Shown: positions 27,033 to 38,488 of the stretch, in pieces
Position numbering within the stretch: the first letter of the stretch is position 1
Layout: the number at the start of each line of letters is the position of its first letter
Source: Pelodera strongyloides
Taxonomy: Eukaryota; Nematoda; Chromadorea; Rhabditida; Rhabditidae
Assembly: GCA_036852015.1 (NCBI GenBank)
Contig: JAANDG010000345.1
Span: 1-64,000 of the forward strand
DNA length: 64,000 bases
Direction of reading: 5' to 3'
Made by a program: the position numbers and the translations under genes
Notes under the pieces: generated by a model
What the model saw: only the letters and a program-made list of their open reading frames with translations
What the model was told of the DNA's origin: nothing
Database searches by the model: none

Positions 27033-29037
27033 ATGTATCAAAGAAAGACAATGCTCATAATTGTTCTTTTCATTAATATAACATTTTTCATCGGCTTTAG
27101 AAAGGTCTACATTATTCACAACACGTTAAGGTGAGGATTGCGTACGCTTGCAAAGTACGAAAGTTAATATGTGAACCCATTCAATACAATGACACGTAAA
27201 ATACCAGGCGCGTGTTTCAAACTGATGAAAATTTTTCGTACTACAATAGAATATTTTGGGCCCTAAGAAACCGAGTTGCCGAGAAGTACTGATTAATACA
27301 TTGCTACATAAATTCAGTTTTGTGAAGAGACACGCTCCGGACTACGATTATAGGATACTTTCATTAGAACTGGAGGTTCGTTTCATAAGATATTTCACTT
27401 GAATACGTCACGAATACTTTGTTGCGCATTGTCTATATATATCAATGATAAATTTCAACGACTAATCAAGAGAAAAACATATAACAATTCTTCCTACCGA
27501 CACACTATGGCTTATTTAGAAGGTTATTAACTCCTCGACTACGTCCAAGAATCCGGCATTTATCATCTTAAACAAGGTTAGTTAATAAATACATCGTCTT
27601 TTGACAGACACCTAAACATTTACACTGAAACTGTCTCAGCGCCCGCCTCGGAGGCTTATGTGGAGAATATCGCAATTTGTCTGACCACTCGAACCACTTG
27701 AAAATCACATTAGAAACATTTAAGCACGCTCTTCCACTAACACTCAACTGGCTATGTGGATTGAAGAAGTTTCCGAGTGCCAGTCGAAGAATTGTTGCAA
27801 TAACTTTGGATGCAACTAGCAGAAGGGCACTCCGGGAGCATTTCCCTCAGATGCCCGTTTTACAGTTACCGTCCGCAGCATTGGTACGTACCGTATAATG
27901 TTTCACTAAAAACAAAGAAAGGAGCTTCATTCATGGAGAGGATACATTCCAAAACGACTTTGGCAAGCATCCCAATAGAAATGATGTCAATGCAAATCTG
28001 TCCTGGGCTGACACGATGGCTGACTCGATAAAAAAGAACAAAACGTTCTTTCCAAATCACCTCAGATGCGCGCACATGTTACTGAGATTGGCACACAACA
28101 TGAGACGCGCTCGTCAAGTTGCTGAATTCTAGGCTGATCGTTTCAAGTTCGGTAACGGGCCATATCAATTATTTCAATTGGTCAGAGCGAGAATGGCTTC
28201 ATCTTTATGCAAAATGGGTATCTCATTTTGGATGTTACAACCCGACACACTATGGAACAAGAACCTGTTCGATGAATTTGGTTAGTAGAATTATTAATGA
28301 AGTAAACGGTTTGTCCAACCCTACTGCAACTTTTTGTTGTGTAAAGCTCAGCTTAGAAGATTAAAGATAACCTAAGGTACGTTTCAGAGCCTTCACCAAT
28401 AGCGGATGTTACCTTTGACCAGGAAGGTTCAACAGGTCTTCTTTCCAAAATGATAGCTGGTGGAAATTTCTACGTGAAAGCCAGTGAAAGATCAATGGCC
28501 TACTTTGACGAACTCGCTATAAGACTAACGTATGTACTCAATTTCAATCTTTAAGTGCATAACCACTTTTTATTTCAATTTTGTTTGCACCATCAATAGT
28601 TTAGAAACAACTTCGCTACAGACAATAATATTATGGGAGCTCTTTGCTCAGAACATTTTGCCAACGTTCAATGCGAATTTATTCCATTCAGGTGATAATT
28701 TTCAATCTTTTTCATTATACAAACAATTATTCCTAATGAAATGTGGTGAATATGTTTCGTTACCAATGCATTTTTAGAATTGTGGCGAACTGGAGGTGGT
28801 TTTCATCAGCATACAATTTCATTCCGCATCTGCTGCAATTAGATAACTCAGACGGTACAATTTTGGTATTTAACCACAAGCAGTTATTTCGTTTACTTGT
28901 GAGAAGAAAAAGTAGACCAGCAATCCCACTAATGGTAAGGGTGATCTACTAAAATGAAATAATGGCATTTATTGAGAGTAATTATTTAACGTTTTCCTTT
29001 TTAGGTGGAAGTAAACTTGCCCGAACCATTTCGGTAG
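27033..29037 (+). CDS. Type II membrane nucleotide-diphospho-sugar transferase (Nucleotid_trans family)
   Basis: Exons: 27033-27130, 27318-27375, 27520-27576, 27640-27883, 28133-28280, 28388-28529, 28605-28691, 28778-28934, 29005-29037. The N-terminus MYQRKTMLIIVLFINITFFI is a signal anchor behind a short basic cytosolic tail, typical of Golgi glycosyltransferases. The catalytic part shows family blocks: LNWLCGLKKF; FGNGPYQLFQLVRARM; FWMLQPDTLWNKNLFDEF, where the usual DxD is reduced to QPD; ADVTFDQEG; KMIAGGNFYV; ATDNNIMGAL; CEFIPF; NWRWFSSAYNFIPHLLQLD. It probably transfers a sugar onto a secreted glycan or glycoprotein; donor and acceptor are unknown. The exon 3-exon 4 junction does not close in phase, so a micro-exon is missed or a base is wrong. 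The stop at 29035-29037 could instead be bypassed by splicing at TTTCG|gtaggc. Confidence 0.75.
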
Positions 29038-30609
29038 GCTTTATCTTCTATAATTCGACATCACAACAATGCATTGACAATTCAGAAGTCCGGTTGAAAA
29101 CCAGTGTATGTTCTTTTGTCGGGAATTATATGGCGAAATGAATATATATATATATATATCTCTTAAGGCACTCATTCATGCGTAGTGTCTAGATGAAGAA
29201 TTCATCCTTACTGGAATTTCAGCACATCAAAACGCTACGGTCCTCGTCCAAGTCGTCTGTTGTTGCGGACATCCTTCAGCATATATTGGAAATCACACTG
29301 GAACGGTTCCCAACTTCCGAGCGACTTATCAGACAAACAATTTTACCCAAATTTGCCTATATAATTATGCTCTGAGCTCATTTTGTGTCCACAGGATGTC
29401 CGTTATTCATATGTGAACGTTCGTCACGAATAAACTACAACGATATAATTTGTCTGTTATAACTTTCTTATGCCACTTTGTTCAGACGCCTTTTTGCTAA
29501 TTATGTTGCATCTTTTTTACACTGTGGTAAACGTGTAATTCAAAGAAAATATATCGGGTGATATGTGAATTTGAAATTAATAAAATGTTTATTATCAATG
29601 TGTCATTTTGTCAATCACACACCAAGCTAAATACATATGCGCAATAATCAGAAAATTGAAGGAACCAGCAAACTCTTGTATTTGTATTCCCTTTTGACAC
29701 ATTGCCGTCAGTAGAGCTCATTCATTTACTTTTAGCTACTCCGCACTCACAATAAAGCGCAATTTAGTTATTAACAGCGATCAAATTCAGTTCTCAATTG
29801 TTTTCGAGTAGTAATCAAAGGCCAGACACTCTTTCTGTATTCGATTATACACATAACATTGACAAATACAAGCTACGATAAAGGTAAAGAGTGCCATAAA
29901 ATAAGAGCATTGAGCGTTGGTCAAAGACATTCTCAAAGTCTTGCCCGCTGCCTGATGAGGCCAGCAACATTACCTACTGGTACAGTGATTGCAAAAAGAG
30001 ATTATCGTTAAAATGAATTAGATTAATAATTGATATTCTAATATGGAGACAATATGGCTCTGAAATATTATACATAGCTTGGCCTTTGTAATTGAAAAGG
30101 CTCATTATCAAAGTTTATTTCCGAGAAATAAATAAAAGTTGCAACTAAGTGTTTCCCAGAAAATAAGAGCAAGCCCCCACAATTAGCAAATGGCTGAAGT
30201 TCCGCATTCAACTTCTTCCTCCTTCAATTAGTCGAGTTTTGAACGAAATGTTTACGCATAATGACCGTGCAATAAAATTCGCTCTACTGCACATCTCTAC
30301 TGTAGTAGATCGACAAAGACAAGCGGGCGATATGAGGGAGATAACAGGGAACTAGCTCCAAAACATACTGGATATAAACCAAATCTTGTCGAAGAAAACT
30401 ATTGTAACTTCCGTGCTCTCTAGACCTAATGAGCCACTTACCAAAGATTACTCTGTTTAATGAAAAATTTTCGTGTATTATGTTAATGGGAATTGAAATT
30501 CGCTGTGTTCTGCTAGTTAGATATGGAGGTCATGCAAATTTGCTGTTCAATTGCTTATTCGTACTTGTTATGCTGGTATTCTCAACAATGCTTAATATTC
30601 CTCATTTAG
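29038..30609. other. Intergenic region with a (TA)n run
   Basis: It holds the 3' UTR of the glycosyltransferase gene or, if the stop is spliced around, one or two further exons near 29082 and 29224. A (TA)8-9 run lies near 29144-29159. No other gene is supported. A CATTTAG acceptor abuts the next ATG at 30610. Confidence 0.4.
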
Positions 30610-33150
30610 ATGCTTTTCCTTAGTTTGTTCCTATTCTCGTTCGCGGTCTGTCAGGAGTATGCCAACAATCCGAATCCACCAGTTAGACAGCAGGGATATG
30701 TTGCACCGCAATTTGTACCTCAGGCTCGATACCCCCTACCGGTTCCTGCTCCAGCCCCTGCTCCAGCTCCTGCTCCAGCCCCTGCTCCAGCCCCTGCTCC
30801 AGCCCCTGCACCCGCTCCCGCTCCCGCAACAGAACCAGCTCCGGCCGAGCCGACCCCTGGAGAATCGGTAGAAGAGAGTTTAAAATTTCCCATGATATTA
30901 CAGAAGAATCACAATATTTTTAGATTATGGTCCTTACTAAAATACCACACACATATTTTAGTTCTCTGATTACTTCTCTCTATCCTTTCTTTTTGATCTT
31001 TTTCTATTGACTTGGACACTAAAGTATGTACTGTTCAGTCCGCTGGCGTCCTTGGAGGTGCCGGTGAAGCAGAAAACGAGGAACACGTGCAGAAGGTGAG
31101 AAAAACTCAATCTAAACACACATTGATGTGGACCCAAAGTGGAAACCCTGACTCTAATCATTTCAGCTTAACAATATCAACATGAAATTTGACCGAGACG
31201 AAATTGACTATCCGGTTTGTCGTTTTTAATTCTCTGAGTAATCAATTTTGATGTATTTGCAGTTTCTAGCGGGTTTAGATGCATGATAACATCATCATGC
31301 TGTCACATTTGTGTGAAAATAATCATTCGATCTTATTATTTTGTATGAAAATTAAATAAAAAGAGAGTAAGAATGAGCAAACTCTCATGTTTCCTTAACA
31401 GTGTAATATTTAGAACGGCAAACCAACTGCTCCCCCACAATCGGTAACGTCACTTTTTCTTTACAACTCGAAATTAGTTACAATATTATGCTAGTCGCAA
31501 TATAAAAGTCCGGCATTGATGAGCTGTAGCGCTACTTAAAATTAATAACGTATATATAGCCTAGTTATACACCATATTTTAGTCGAACATCAATGAATAT
31601 AGATCTTCCATTAAGGAGGCCGCACAAATGGAATGCTTCAAGGACGAATCGGGTGGGTCGTTTTCACATGGAACTGTCAAGAACACGTTGACATTTCAAC
31701 ATTTAATGTTTCATTTTTGGTAGAGGCTATGGCGACAAAGCAGGTAGTACAATAAGAAAACAAAGCCTTAAGAATAGCGGAAAAAATAAGGCACCTGCCA
31801 CAGTAACTAACTGTATTTTAGGCTACCTGTGCTGCAATCGCGAACTTCAAAGGGTATGGTATAAATTTAGTACACTATTGGGAACTTGCGCGCAAAAAAA
31901 AAAACTAAACAAACAAAGAAATTATATACTAAACACTTTATTCAGAGAAGCGGAAAATAAAATGCGTGCGGAAAGAAACCTTTTTTTTTCTTTCGCAGGC
32001 TGAACGTGTTCAACACGATCGGATTGTCACGCGGTGTTTTCTAATGTGTTGTCCAAACAGTTGCTGTATTATTTTCAACTTATGCTTTCAATTAACAGAT
32101 TACTCGGGCGGCCATGAACGAGCTCATGAGAGAGCCAACATACAGTCGTTGTAACGTGCAGAAGATCGCAAACAGAATCTCGTGTGCTGTCGAGTCTCAG
32201 TGAGTATTCTCTGACCTTTAGTCGCTTTTGAAGAAAAGAAAAGAGTAGAGAAAACCCGCCGATCAATTTTAATTGAAACTGATGTTTTTATAGTTTTGAA
32301 CATCCGTTCGAGGTGAATGTTGGCATCAATGACTACGCACAGACCGTGCACTTCCACAAGGACCTTGTCTGCAAGATGGCCATCGACGGAAGGTGAAAAA
32401 ATGAAACCGCTTTCATATTGTTCTGGATACCTGACTAAAGCAGCATGGTTGTTCACTTATATCTGATGGGCTTCAAAGGGATGGGGTCACTTCAAATCAC
32501 CTCTTGCTTCATACCCCATATAAATCACATCCAGATCAAAAAGTTTCCAAATCGAGGGTCCCACTCTGTAGTTGACTCCTATTGGGTTAACTTGATTGGA
32601 ATCCCCGATCTGTTCGACAACTGGTACACCGTAGCCGACAAGCAGAAAGCGTTATAGGCAAAGAGAGTTCGAGAAAGGAGAATCTAACTCTAACATTCGC
32701 TATCTCAACGTCATTATCAGTCTTTAACTTTCATTGCATATGGCGTTTTTTTCCCACCGGCTACGGTTTCCTGCCGGCTACGGTGCATAAATTGTCGAAG
32801 AGAACGGGTATTTCAATCACTAATCCATTTTTAGGTACATTCTGGTGTACGGAACTGCAGCAGGAGATTACAAACCACAGAAGAAAACATGTCACAAATT
32901 TGCAGTACGTGTTGCATTCACTTGATGAAACCTTTAGCATTTCCCGCTTATAATCTCGCAATCGGAATTAATGTTAATCACATTAATGTCGTATTGTTAA
33001 AGTCATCTCAGCAATGAGTGCGATTTTAGTACAGGCAGTTTTGGTCATATACTGAAAACCAATAGCTTACTTCAAGAATCTATTTACAAAATCATTTCAA
33101 CAAAAATGGGCTGATTATTTTAATATTTTCAGTTTGACTCCGTCGTCTAG
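30610..33150 (+). CDS. Secreted Ala-Pro-rich protein with a ground-like (hedgehog-related) C-terminal domain
   Basis: Exons: 30610-30867, 31039-31095, 31167-31214, 31414-31443, 31583-31652, 31724-31743, 31822-31853, a short one near 31999, 32099-32199, 32294-32392, 32835-32904, 33133-33150. A signal peptide (MLFLSLFLFSFAVCQ) is followed by a (PA)n tract of about 40 residues. The C-terminal part has six cysteines (MECF, ATCA, SRCN, ISCA, LVCK, KTCH) and the layout of a ground-like domain: AAMNELM, NVQKIANR, FEVNVGINDYAQTVHF, a following Cys, then YILVYG. Ground-like proteins are nematode-specific secreted proteins linked to cuticle and epithelia. Assignment to this family is by pattern and is moderate. 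The junction into 32099 closes only if the preceding exon is the 7-nt 31999-32005 version. Confidence 0.6.
30735..30832 (+). repeat. Ala-Pro coding repeat (GCTCCAGCCCCT)n
   Basis: A run of CCTGCTCCAGCC-like 12-mers encodes alternating Pro-Ala near the N-terminus of the secreted protein, grading into CCCGCTCCC copies at the end. This is slippage-prone sequence and its copy number probably varies. Confidence 0.8.
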
Positions 33151-33924
33151 AAACCATACAAGCGCAGGCCAGAACATTCACAACAGCATGTTTCAGGAAC
33201 TGCATTTTATGCCATTACATAACTAAATTCCCTCCTTATTTATTTCGTCAATAAATATTTTTTGCTTGCAGTTATTCCGTTACGCGGCATGTCCCACAGG
33301 AATTGGCACATTAATATTTCGCAAGTTGAAGTAATCTTTGGCATTACGAGTATCGAGAATGCTCTTTATATATTGCCTCACTTTTGGTGAATCGGTATAC
33401 ATATATATACATACACACACTTCTTAACAATGAACTCGCACACTAAATTGATTACCCTCATTAATTGTGGTATTGTACCGCACCGAGCATCGCGCACGGC
33501 CCACATGCCGGACGGTAGTTTCGAGAGAAGTGTCGGAAATAGGGGCCAATGGGGAGTTCACTCCTCTACGTTGCTATCTCAACGGCATTTTGCTGGCCAC
33601 ACAGTTCCCACATGGCAATCAATGTTCTCGAGTCGTTCACAATTGGCTAATTGCCAATTTCCTCGAGTTCGCAAACGTCATGTTCGTGCGGAAGTTTGCA
33701 CTTCCTTTTGTGCTAATCATGAACTTGGAAGGTCTCACAATAAATTACAGTTTAACAGCTTTACAGTTCGCCTTGTACAATCAGGCATTCATATTTTTGG
33801 TAACACGCCTATTTTAGACAATGCAGATAGATTTTCCAACTTCGATATTACTTTAAACTTAGTGTTCTGCATAAGGGTTCGCATTGGGGATGTGATTTAA
33901 GCTATTTATATGTTGATCTTGCAG
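33151..33924. other. Spacer between the ground-like and 7-TM receptor genes
   Basis: Two overlapping + frames (33430-33900 and 33467-33817) are open and partly hydrophobic. They might contain an upstream receptor exon, but none joins the first receptor exon in a workable phase. A (CATATA)/(CA) microsatellite lies near 33399-33420. The TTGCAG acceptor at 33919-33924 could serve trans-splicing. Confidence 0.35.
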
Positions 33925-33951
33925 GAAAGCCCTTTCCAGCTCCGTTCCAAA

Positions 33952-36111
33952 ATGCTCCTATATGTGTTCATTTGGGTGGCTCAGGCTGGGGCTATCGTTA
34001 TCAACATCCTATTTTTGATCAATATTGCAAATCGACAACCACAGTAGGTTTCGCAGAATATTGATTACACGAGATTTACCTGCATTTCATAGGAATTAGA
34101 CATTTTATGCCTTTGCTTGGAAATGCATCGCAGAGTGTACTGACGTCTTTGGATTCCTCACATCCCACCGATATTCCCTGGTAAGGAAACACATGCACTT
34201 ATTTTCGAATAAATAATCGTCTTTTGCTTTTAGTTCACAGATATGTTTCTTTCTCCAACACAGCGTCGCATTTACTGTATCCACATTGCTACTACTTTTC
34301 TTCAACCTACTCTTTGTCGCAAACCCATTGTTTATGACCAGGTATGTGGTCTTCTTTAAACGGGCTATCTTTTTAAAGTTATCTTTTATGAATTTAAACT
34401 CAACCGGTTTAAATACAGCTTGGTTTGAACGCATGCTTACGCCTCACAATATAATACCCGATATTGGTCGAATACGATATCTTACATAACTTATTGAGAA
34501 TCACACTGTTTCCTTTGAAGCTTCTTAATCATCATTTTGCAGGAATCAGGTGTTCTCACATTCGTTCACTGCCACCGTTATCTGGGCCGCTGGGGCATAT
34601 GTCTATCTCTGTCAGCATTTTGGAATAGTCGTTCTTGCATGGTCCAGAACTGTGGCACTCACATTCAAGACACACTTTCATCTGCAAGTATGTGTAAATC
34701 ATATAGCGATCCGTTCCTTACTCAACTCAACAGTTTAATCAACTGAACAATGTACACGTGTTTTGCGTACAAACTATGCGCAGTGCTTTCAGCTATGGGG
34801 ACCTAAAGTTACCTACTTTGCCATGTTCATCCACTATGTCTTTCCACTGATGTTTGTGACCTCCTTTGTGCTAGATGGCCCGCGAATTGTCTATGATGAC
34901 AACACCAACGAGTTGGTTTGGAATAACACAAAGCTATACGTAAGTAAGACTAATGAGACGAGTTTCTTTTTGACTAAGGACTTGTTATTTGTAAAGAACT
35001 TACTCTAGTTTATTCTTTATTCATTCAGGGAGACTTCGAAATGTTAAAGAAATTGATCACGTACATTACTTATTCGTTCGCGTTCCTCGGAATGGCGATT
35101 GGCCTAACAAAAAGGTTTGGCATTGCTTGCGTATTGTTTTGGTATTTGGCTGATAAACCCATTTGTATTGGTCTTCATGATACGTTCCAGGCCCACAATT
35201 CGCAGTACCCATCTCCTTTCAGGTGTCTTCTTCGAGTTTCATCCCCCAGTAGCCGGGGTGGTTATGATATTTCCAATCGGGAGCGTGTGGTCCATACAGT
35301 GAGGGCAGCATCTGACACTCCATCGGGAAGCTTAGGTAAATGATTGTTTTGAAAAGAACTCTTACTTAAGCATGCATCTGTCTTGCCTATTTGGGGCAAT
35401 ACAGTTTGCAACCGGTTTATTGCCGCGCAAACGGTTGTTTCAATTTCGTAGCTTGAAAGCAACAGTTCTTTATTGTAGGCACCCCTCAGCGTCCTTCTAC
35501 ACTGCCCGTTCTTTCGCATAAAGAGGTGACAATCACACTGATCGTCGTTGTCACTGCGCTTGCAAATCTCTGTCAGTCACTCTTGATCAACCACGAATAC
35601 GCCACACATGGAGCCTGGCACTTGATCGGCAAGTGATAAATGCATATATGTTCCAGCGGGTGTTGTTTGGTAGTTTGAAAAGTCGTCTGTTTTCTCCATG
35701 TCTCCATACTCAACTTTGCTTTTTTAGTTGTGTCACTGTGTTCGGTCGTTTTCCCCATTCTGCTCAAGGCGACTTGGGAGCTCCCATTAATCGTGCACAA
35801 ACTGAAGAACGATCGAGGAGTAAGGATTTACAGTTATTATTTTTTTGCTCTACTTCATTTTCACACAAGCTAGCACTAATACCATAGCTACTTACAGGGA
35901 CTAGGCATAGCTTGGGAGAGGAAGACATGTGAGAGGTTAGTGAGCGTGGTTTGCGAAGTTCTGTTTTCAGTGCATATGCAGACTGTATCGGCGACTCGCC
36001 GGTCCCACGATGCGTGAAGTCTCGCTTCACCCGGTTGGTATGATGCCGACTGATAACATTGCGGCAATCTATCATCCAAGAAGAAGCACGATCAGTGGTG
36101 TGGATTATTAG
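33952..36111 (+). CDS. Seven-transmembrane receptor, nematode chemoreceptor-like, 356 aa
   Basis: Eleven exons (33925-34043, 34100-34180, 34264-34341, 34543-34687, 34793-34939, 35029-35114, 35191-35222, 35479-35628, 35728-35819, 35898-35935, 35982-36111) give exactly 357 codons from ATG 33952 to TAG. Seven hydrophobic segments are clear: MLLYVFIWVAQAGAIVINIL; FTVSTLLLLFFNLLFVA; TATVIWAAGAYVYLC; YFAMFIHYVFPLMFVTSF; ITYITYSFAFLGMAIG; ITLIVVVTALANLCQSLL; VVSLCSVVFPILLKATW. The loop between 4 and 5 has an N-glycosylation site (NNT), and the 5-6 loop and basic C-terminus look cytosolic, as in GPCRs. The loop after segment 3 (SRTVALTFKTHFHLQLW) recalls the Srg superfamily, but the family is not certain. 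The ligand is unknown. The intron after 35628 is best read as GC-AG. Confidence 0.75.
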
Positions 36112-36711
36112 GGACTCACTTCCACATCAACAAGATCCACATCAACACAGAGGGGGGAAGATAGCCATCAGTTATTGGGATGCCTATATTAGGATATTAG
36201 GGTACCGACGAGTTTATGTAAAACTGCTCGCAAACTCTCCTATTGCAATTGTGAATCTCATGTTTGACCATGGGCTAGTTACTTTAGAAATGGTTCGAAC
36301 GGTTTTTCTAGGAAAAAGAAAACTTTTCTTTAAAATACGCATGCATAGTCTTGTTCATCACCTTTTGGGTGCGAATTCCCTTTTATGGTTCAAACTGCGT
36401 GGATGTCAATCCTGATTCGTTTTTTTTACGTTGGTAATAAAACAACTGTAGCGTGACCTACGCCATTAATAACACAAAATCAAGTTTGGAAATTTATTAC
36501 GTTCACTCACATTATTAATAAATTATGAATTGCACATAAAACAACAGTAATTCATGAAAGGCAGTGGGCGGCAGAAAAATGTAAAATGATAGCAATAAAC
36601 ATATTTTATAGTACAGTCACATTAATTCCGGTGATTTATTAATTTTCGTAGTTTTGCTGGATTTGATTCTATTTTTGATCTCAACTGGCAATAATTCTAG
36701 GGACCCACTAG
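36112..36711. other. Convergent intergenic spacer
   Basis: This lies between the 3' end of the 7-TM receptor gene (+) and the 3' end of the DB-module gene (-). It contains short AATAAA-like signals on both strands (for example near 36437) and no supported gene. A + open frame at 36059-36415 overlaps the receptor's last exon in another frame. Confidence 0.5.
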
Positions 36712-38488
36712 TTACATTTCTCTAATTCCTGCGTGATGGCAGTACATGATCACATTCCAATTATACAAACATGTCACATCGTCCTTTGTGATTTTCTCAA
36801 TTGCCGTTCCGGATGGATCGCACATTCGTAGACATCGCGAACCAACCTAAATCATTGATTTATTTTAAATCAATTTTAGTTAGATTATGTTCGTATTTTT
36901 AATAAGGTGAAGACCATGTTACTGATTGTTTTGAATTATATGCGTGCATAATAAACGATTGATGAAAGTAGTGTATATGGTGTATTTAAAGTACAAAGAA
37001 ACGTTGCATGTTCAACAGATTTTCTTGCCACATTTTACTTCATAACAAAGAGTATGTAAAATAGAATAGAGTCTTAAAATCAGGAAATCGAACATAAAGG
37101 ATAATATGAAACTCATTGCTTTATAAGCGTTTTAACCTTTATTTTTTCAACAATATATATATTAAGATGTACCTGGAGTTGTGGAGCATTGAGGTCCAGG
37201 TCCGCACAGCACTTTCTATTGTCTCTGTTTTGTGAGGCACAATAAAGAATTGAGGAGAGATACTTGATGGAACAGTACTTTTGCTGCACTAGATCGATCA
37301 ACTGAATTTGACATTATGAATTGCGTTGGAATGTCTTAAGTGTTTATAAGCCAAATGTCTAGAATATGCAACAAACCTTTACATGTAATTCTTGGTATAA
37401 GCGCCTGAATGGCACATTGCATACCCCTTCTAGGATTATGAGGCTATGAAATCCCTTTAATTCAATAACAGCACTACTGTATGTGGTGGCGTACCAAAGT
37501 GATATACAGTAGTAACAACTCTAACCATTTCCCTTGTTTTCGACTGATCGGTCTCATATGTGCACATGAAGTGACATTCTTCGGGAACGTAGAGTTCGCA
37601 ACAAGATTTGAACAACTTGTTGGCGATCTTCTTCGATGTGCACGGTTGATAATTTCTCTCAGCTGTACCACATTTTCCCTAAATAAATGTTTGCAGCCTC
37701 GGGCTTGTTTTTTTAGCTACGAGTGTGTCCTTATTCAAAACAGACGCTACATAACAGACTATTACAAATACAAACAAATTGTGCACACCAGTTTGAGCCG
37801 ATACAATACTGACAATAATTGTATTATTGTAAGTCCGTCAATATTTAATATTTGAAAACTCGAGAGGTTCTCAGATCATTTGATAAACATTTGTTGAAGC
37901 AACTTACCAGAGAATCATTGGACGGCGAACGACGACGATCACCTTTCATGTGTTCTTTAGCGATCTTCCGACCTGAACAATTTAAATCGAATGTGAAATT
38001 ATTCTTCAATTACTAGAAATGTTTTTAACCTTCCCAGAATCGTTGACTAATAACATAAGAGTGGTGGTAGTGGTGTAAAACACTGATAATCAGACTTGGG
38101 TCTTCTTTGTGCAGTTCACTATTGTCTGACGAGTTACTACAGAAGGATTTTAGATGTTTGCAATGAATATTGTAGTGTACTTACCAAAAGCCGAGCGCCT
38201 TTCGGGACAATGCTTCACTATCCATTTAAAGCAATTCGTAGGCACACATTCGGCGTCCCACTGAAAACTTGTGTTTCTGAATAGCCAAAAATAGCCAAAC
38301 TTAATAGCCAAACTAGATATTAGTTCGGCTAATCTTATATAGTGTTTTATGAATAATTACCAGAAAAAACTGATCACCTGCGCTGTACAACAAGCTGCTC
38401 CCGAAATTTGTGGACATGATCTTTCTGGTTCTTCTCTTGATTGCACAAGAACAACTAGTAATAGAAGAAGGAAGAAAAACTGCTGCAT
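36712..38488 (-). CDS. Secreted DB-module protein, 222 aa
   Basis: Six minus-strand exons (38488-38378, 38260-38185, 37972-37908, 37678-37526, 37301-37173, 36846-36712) sum to 669 nt and stay in phase from ATG to TAA. Signal peptide: MQQFFFLLLLLVVLVQS. An N-terminal cysteine region (GAACCTAQ, ECVPTNCFKWIVKHC) and a basic linker (GDRRRSPSND) precede a DB module. The module shows KLFKSCCELYVPEECHFMC, YCSIKYLSSILYCAS, NRDNRKCCADLDL, RCLRMCDPSG and VTCLYNW with a final YCHHAG. DB modules are nematode-specific, cysteine-rich extracellular domains of poorly known function; all expected cysteine pairs seem present. A CACCTTTAG acceptor abuts the ATG, which suggests spliced-leader addition. It converges with the 7-TM receptor gene. 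Confidence 0.88.

Noticed and set aside
27901..28083. Possible extra glycosyltransferase exon (GEDTFQNDFGKHPNR...)
   Set aside because: It has no in-phase acceptor. Splicing 27883 directly to 28133 is in phase and restores the family block LPSAALADRFKFGNGPYQ.
33430..33900. Long + open frames upstream of the 7-TM receptor
   Set aside because: They are partly hydrophobic, but no donor joins the first receptor exon in phase. The receptor already has seven membrane segments and a closing frame without them.
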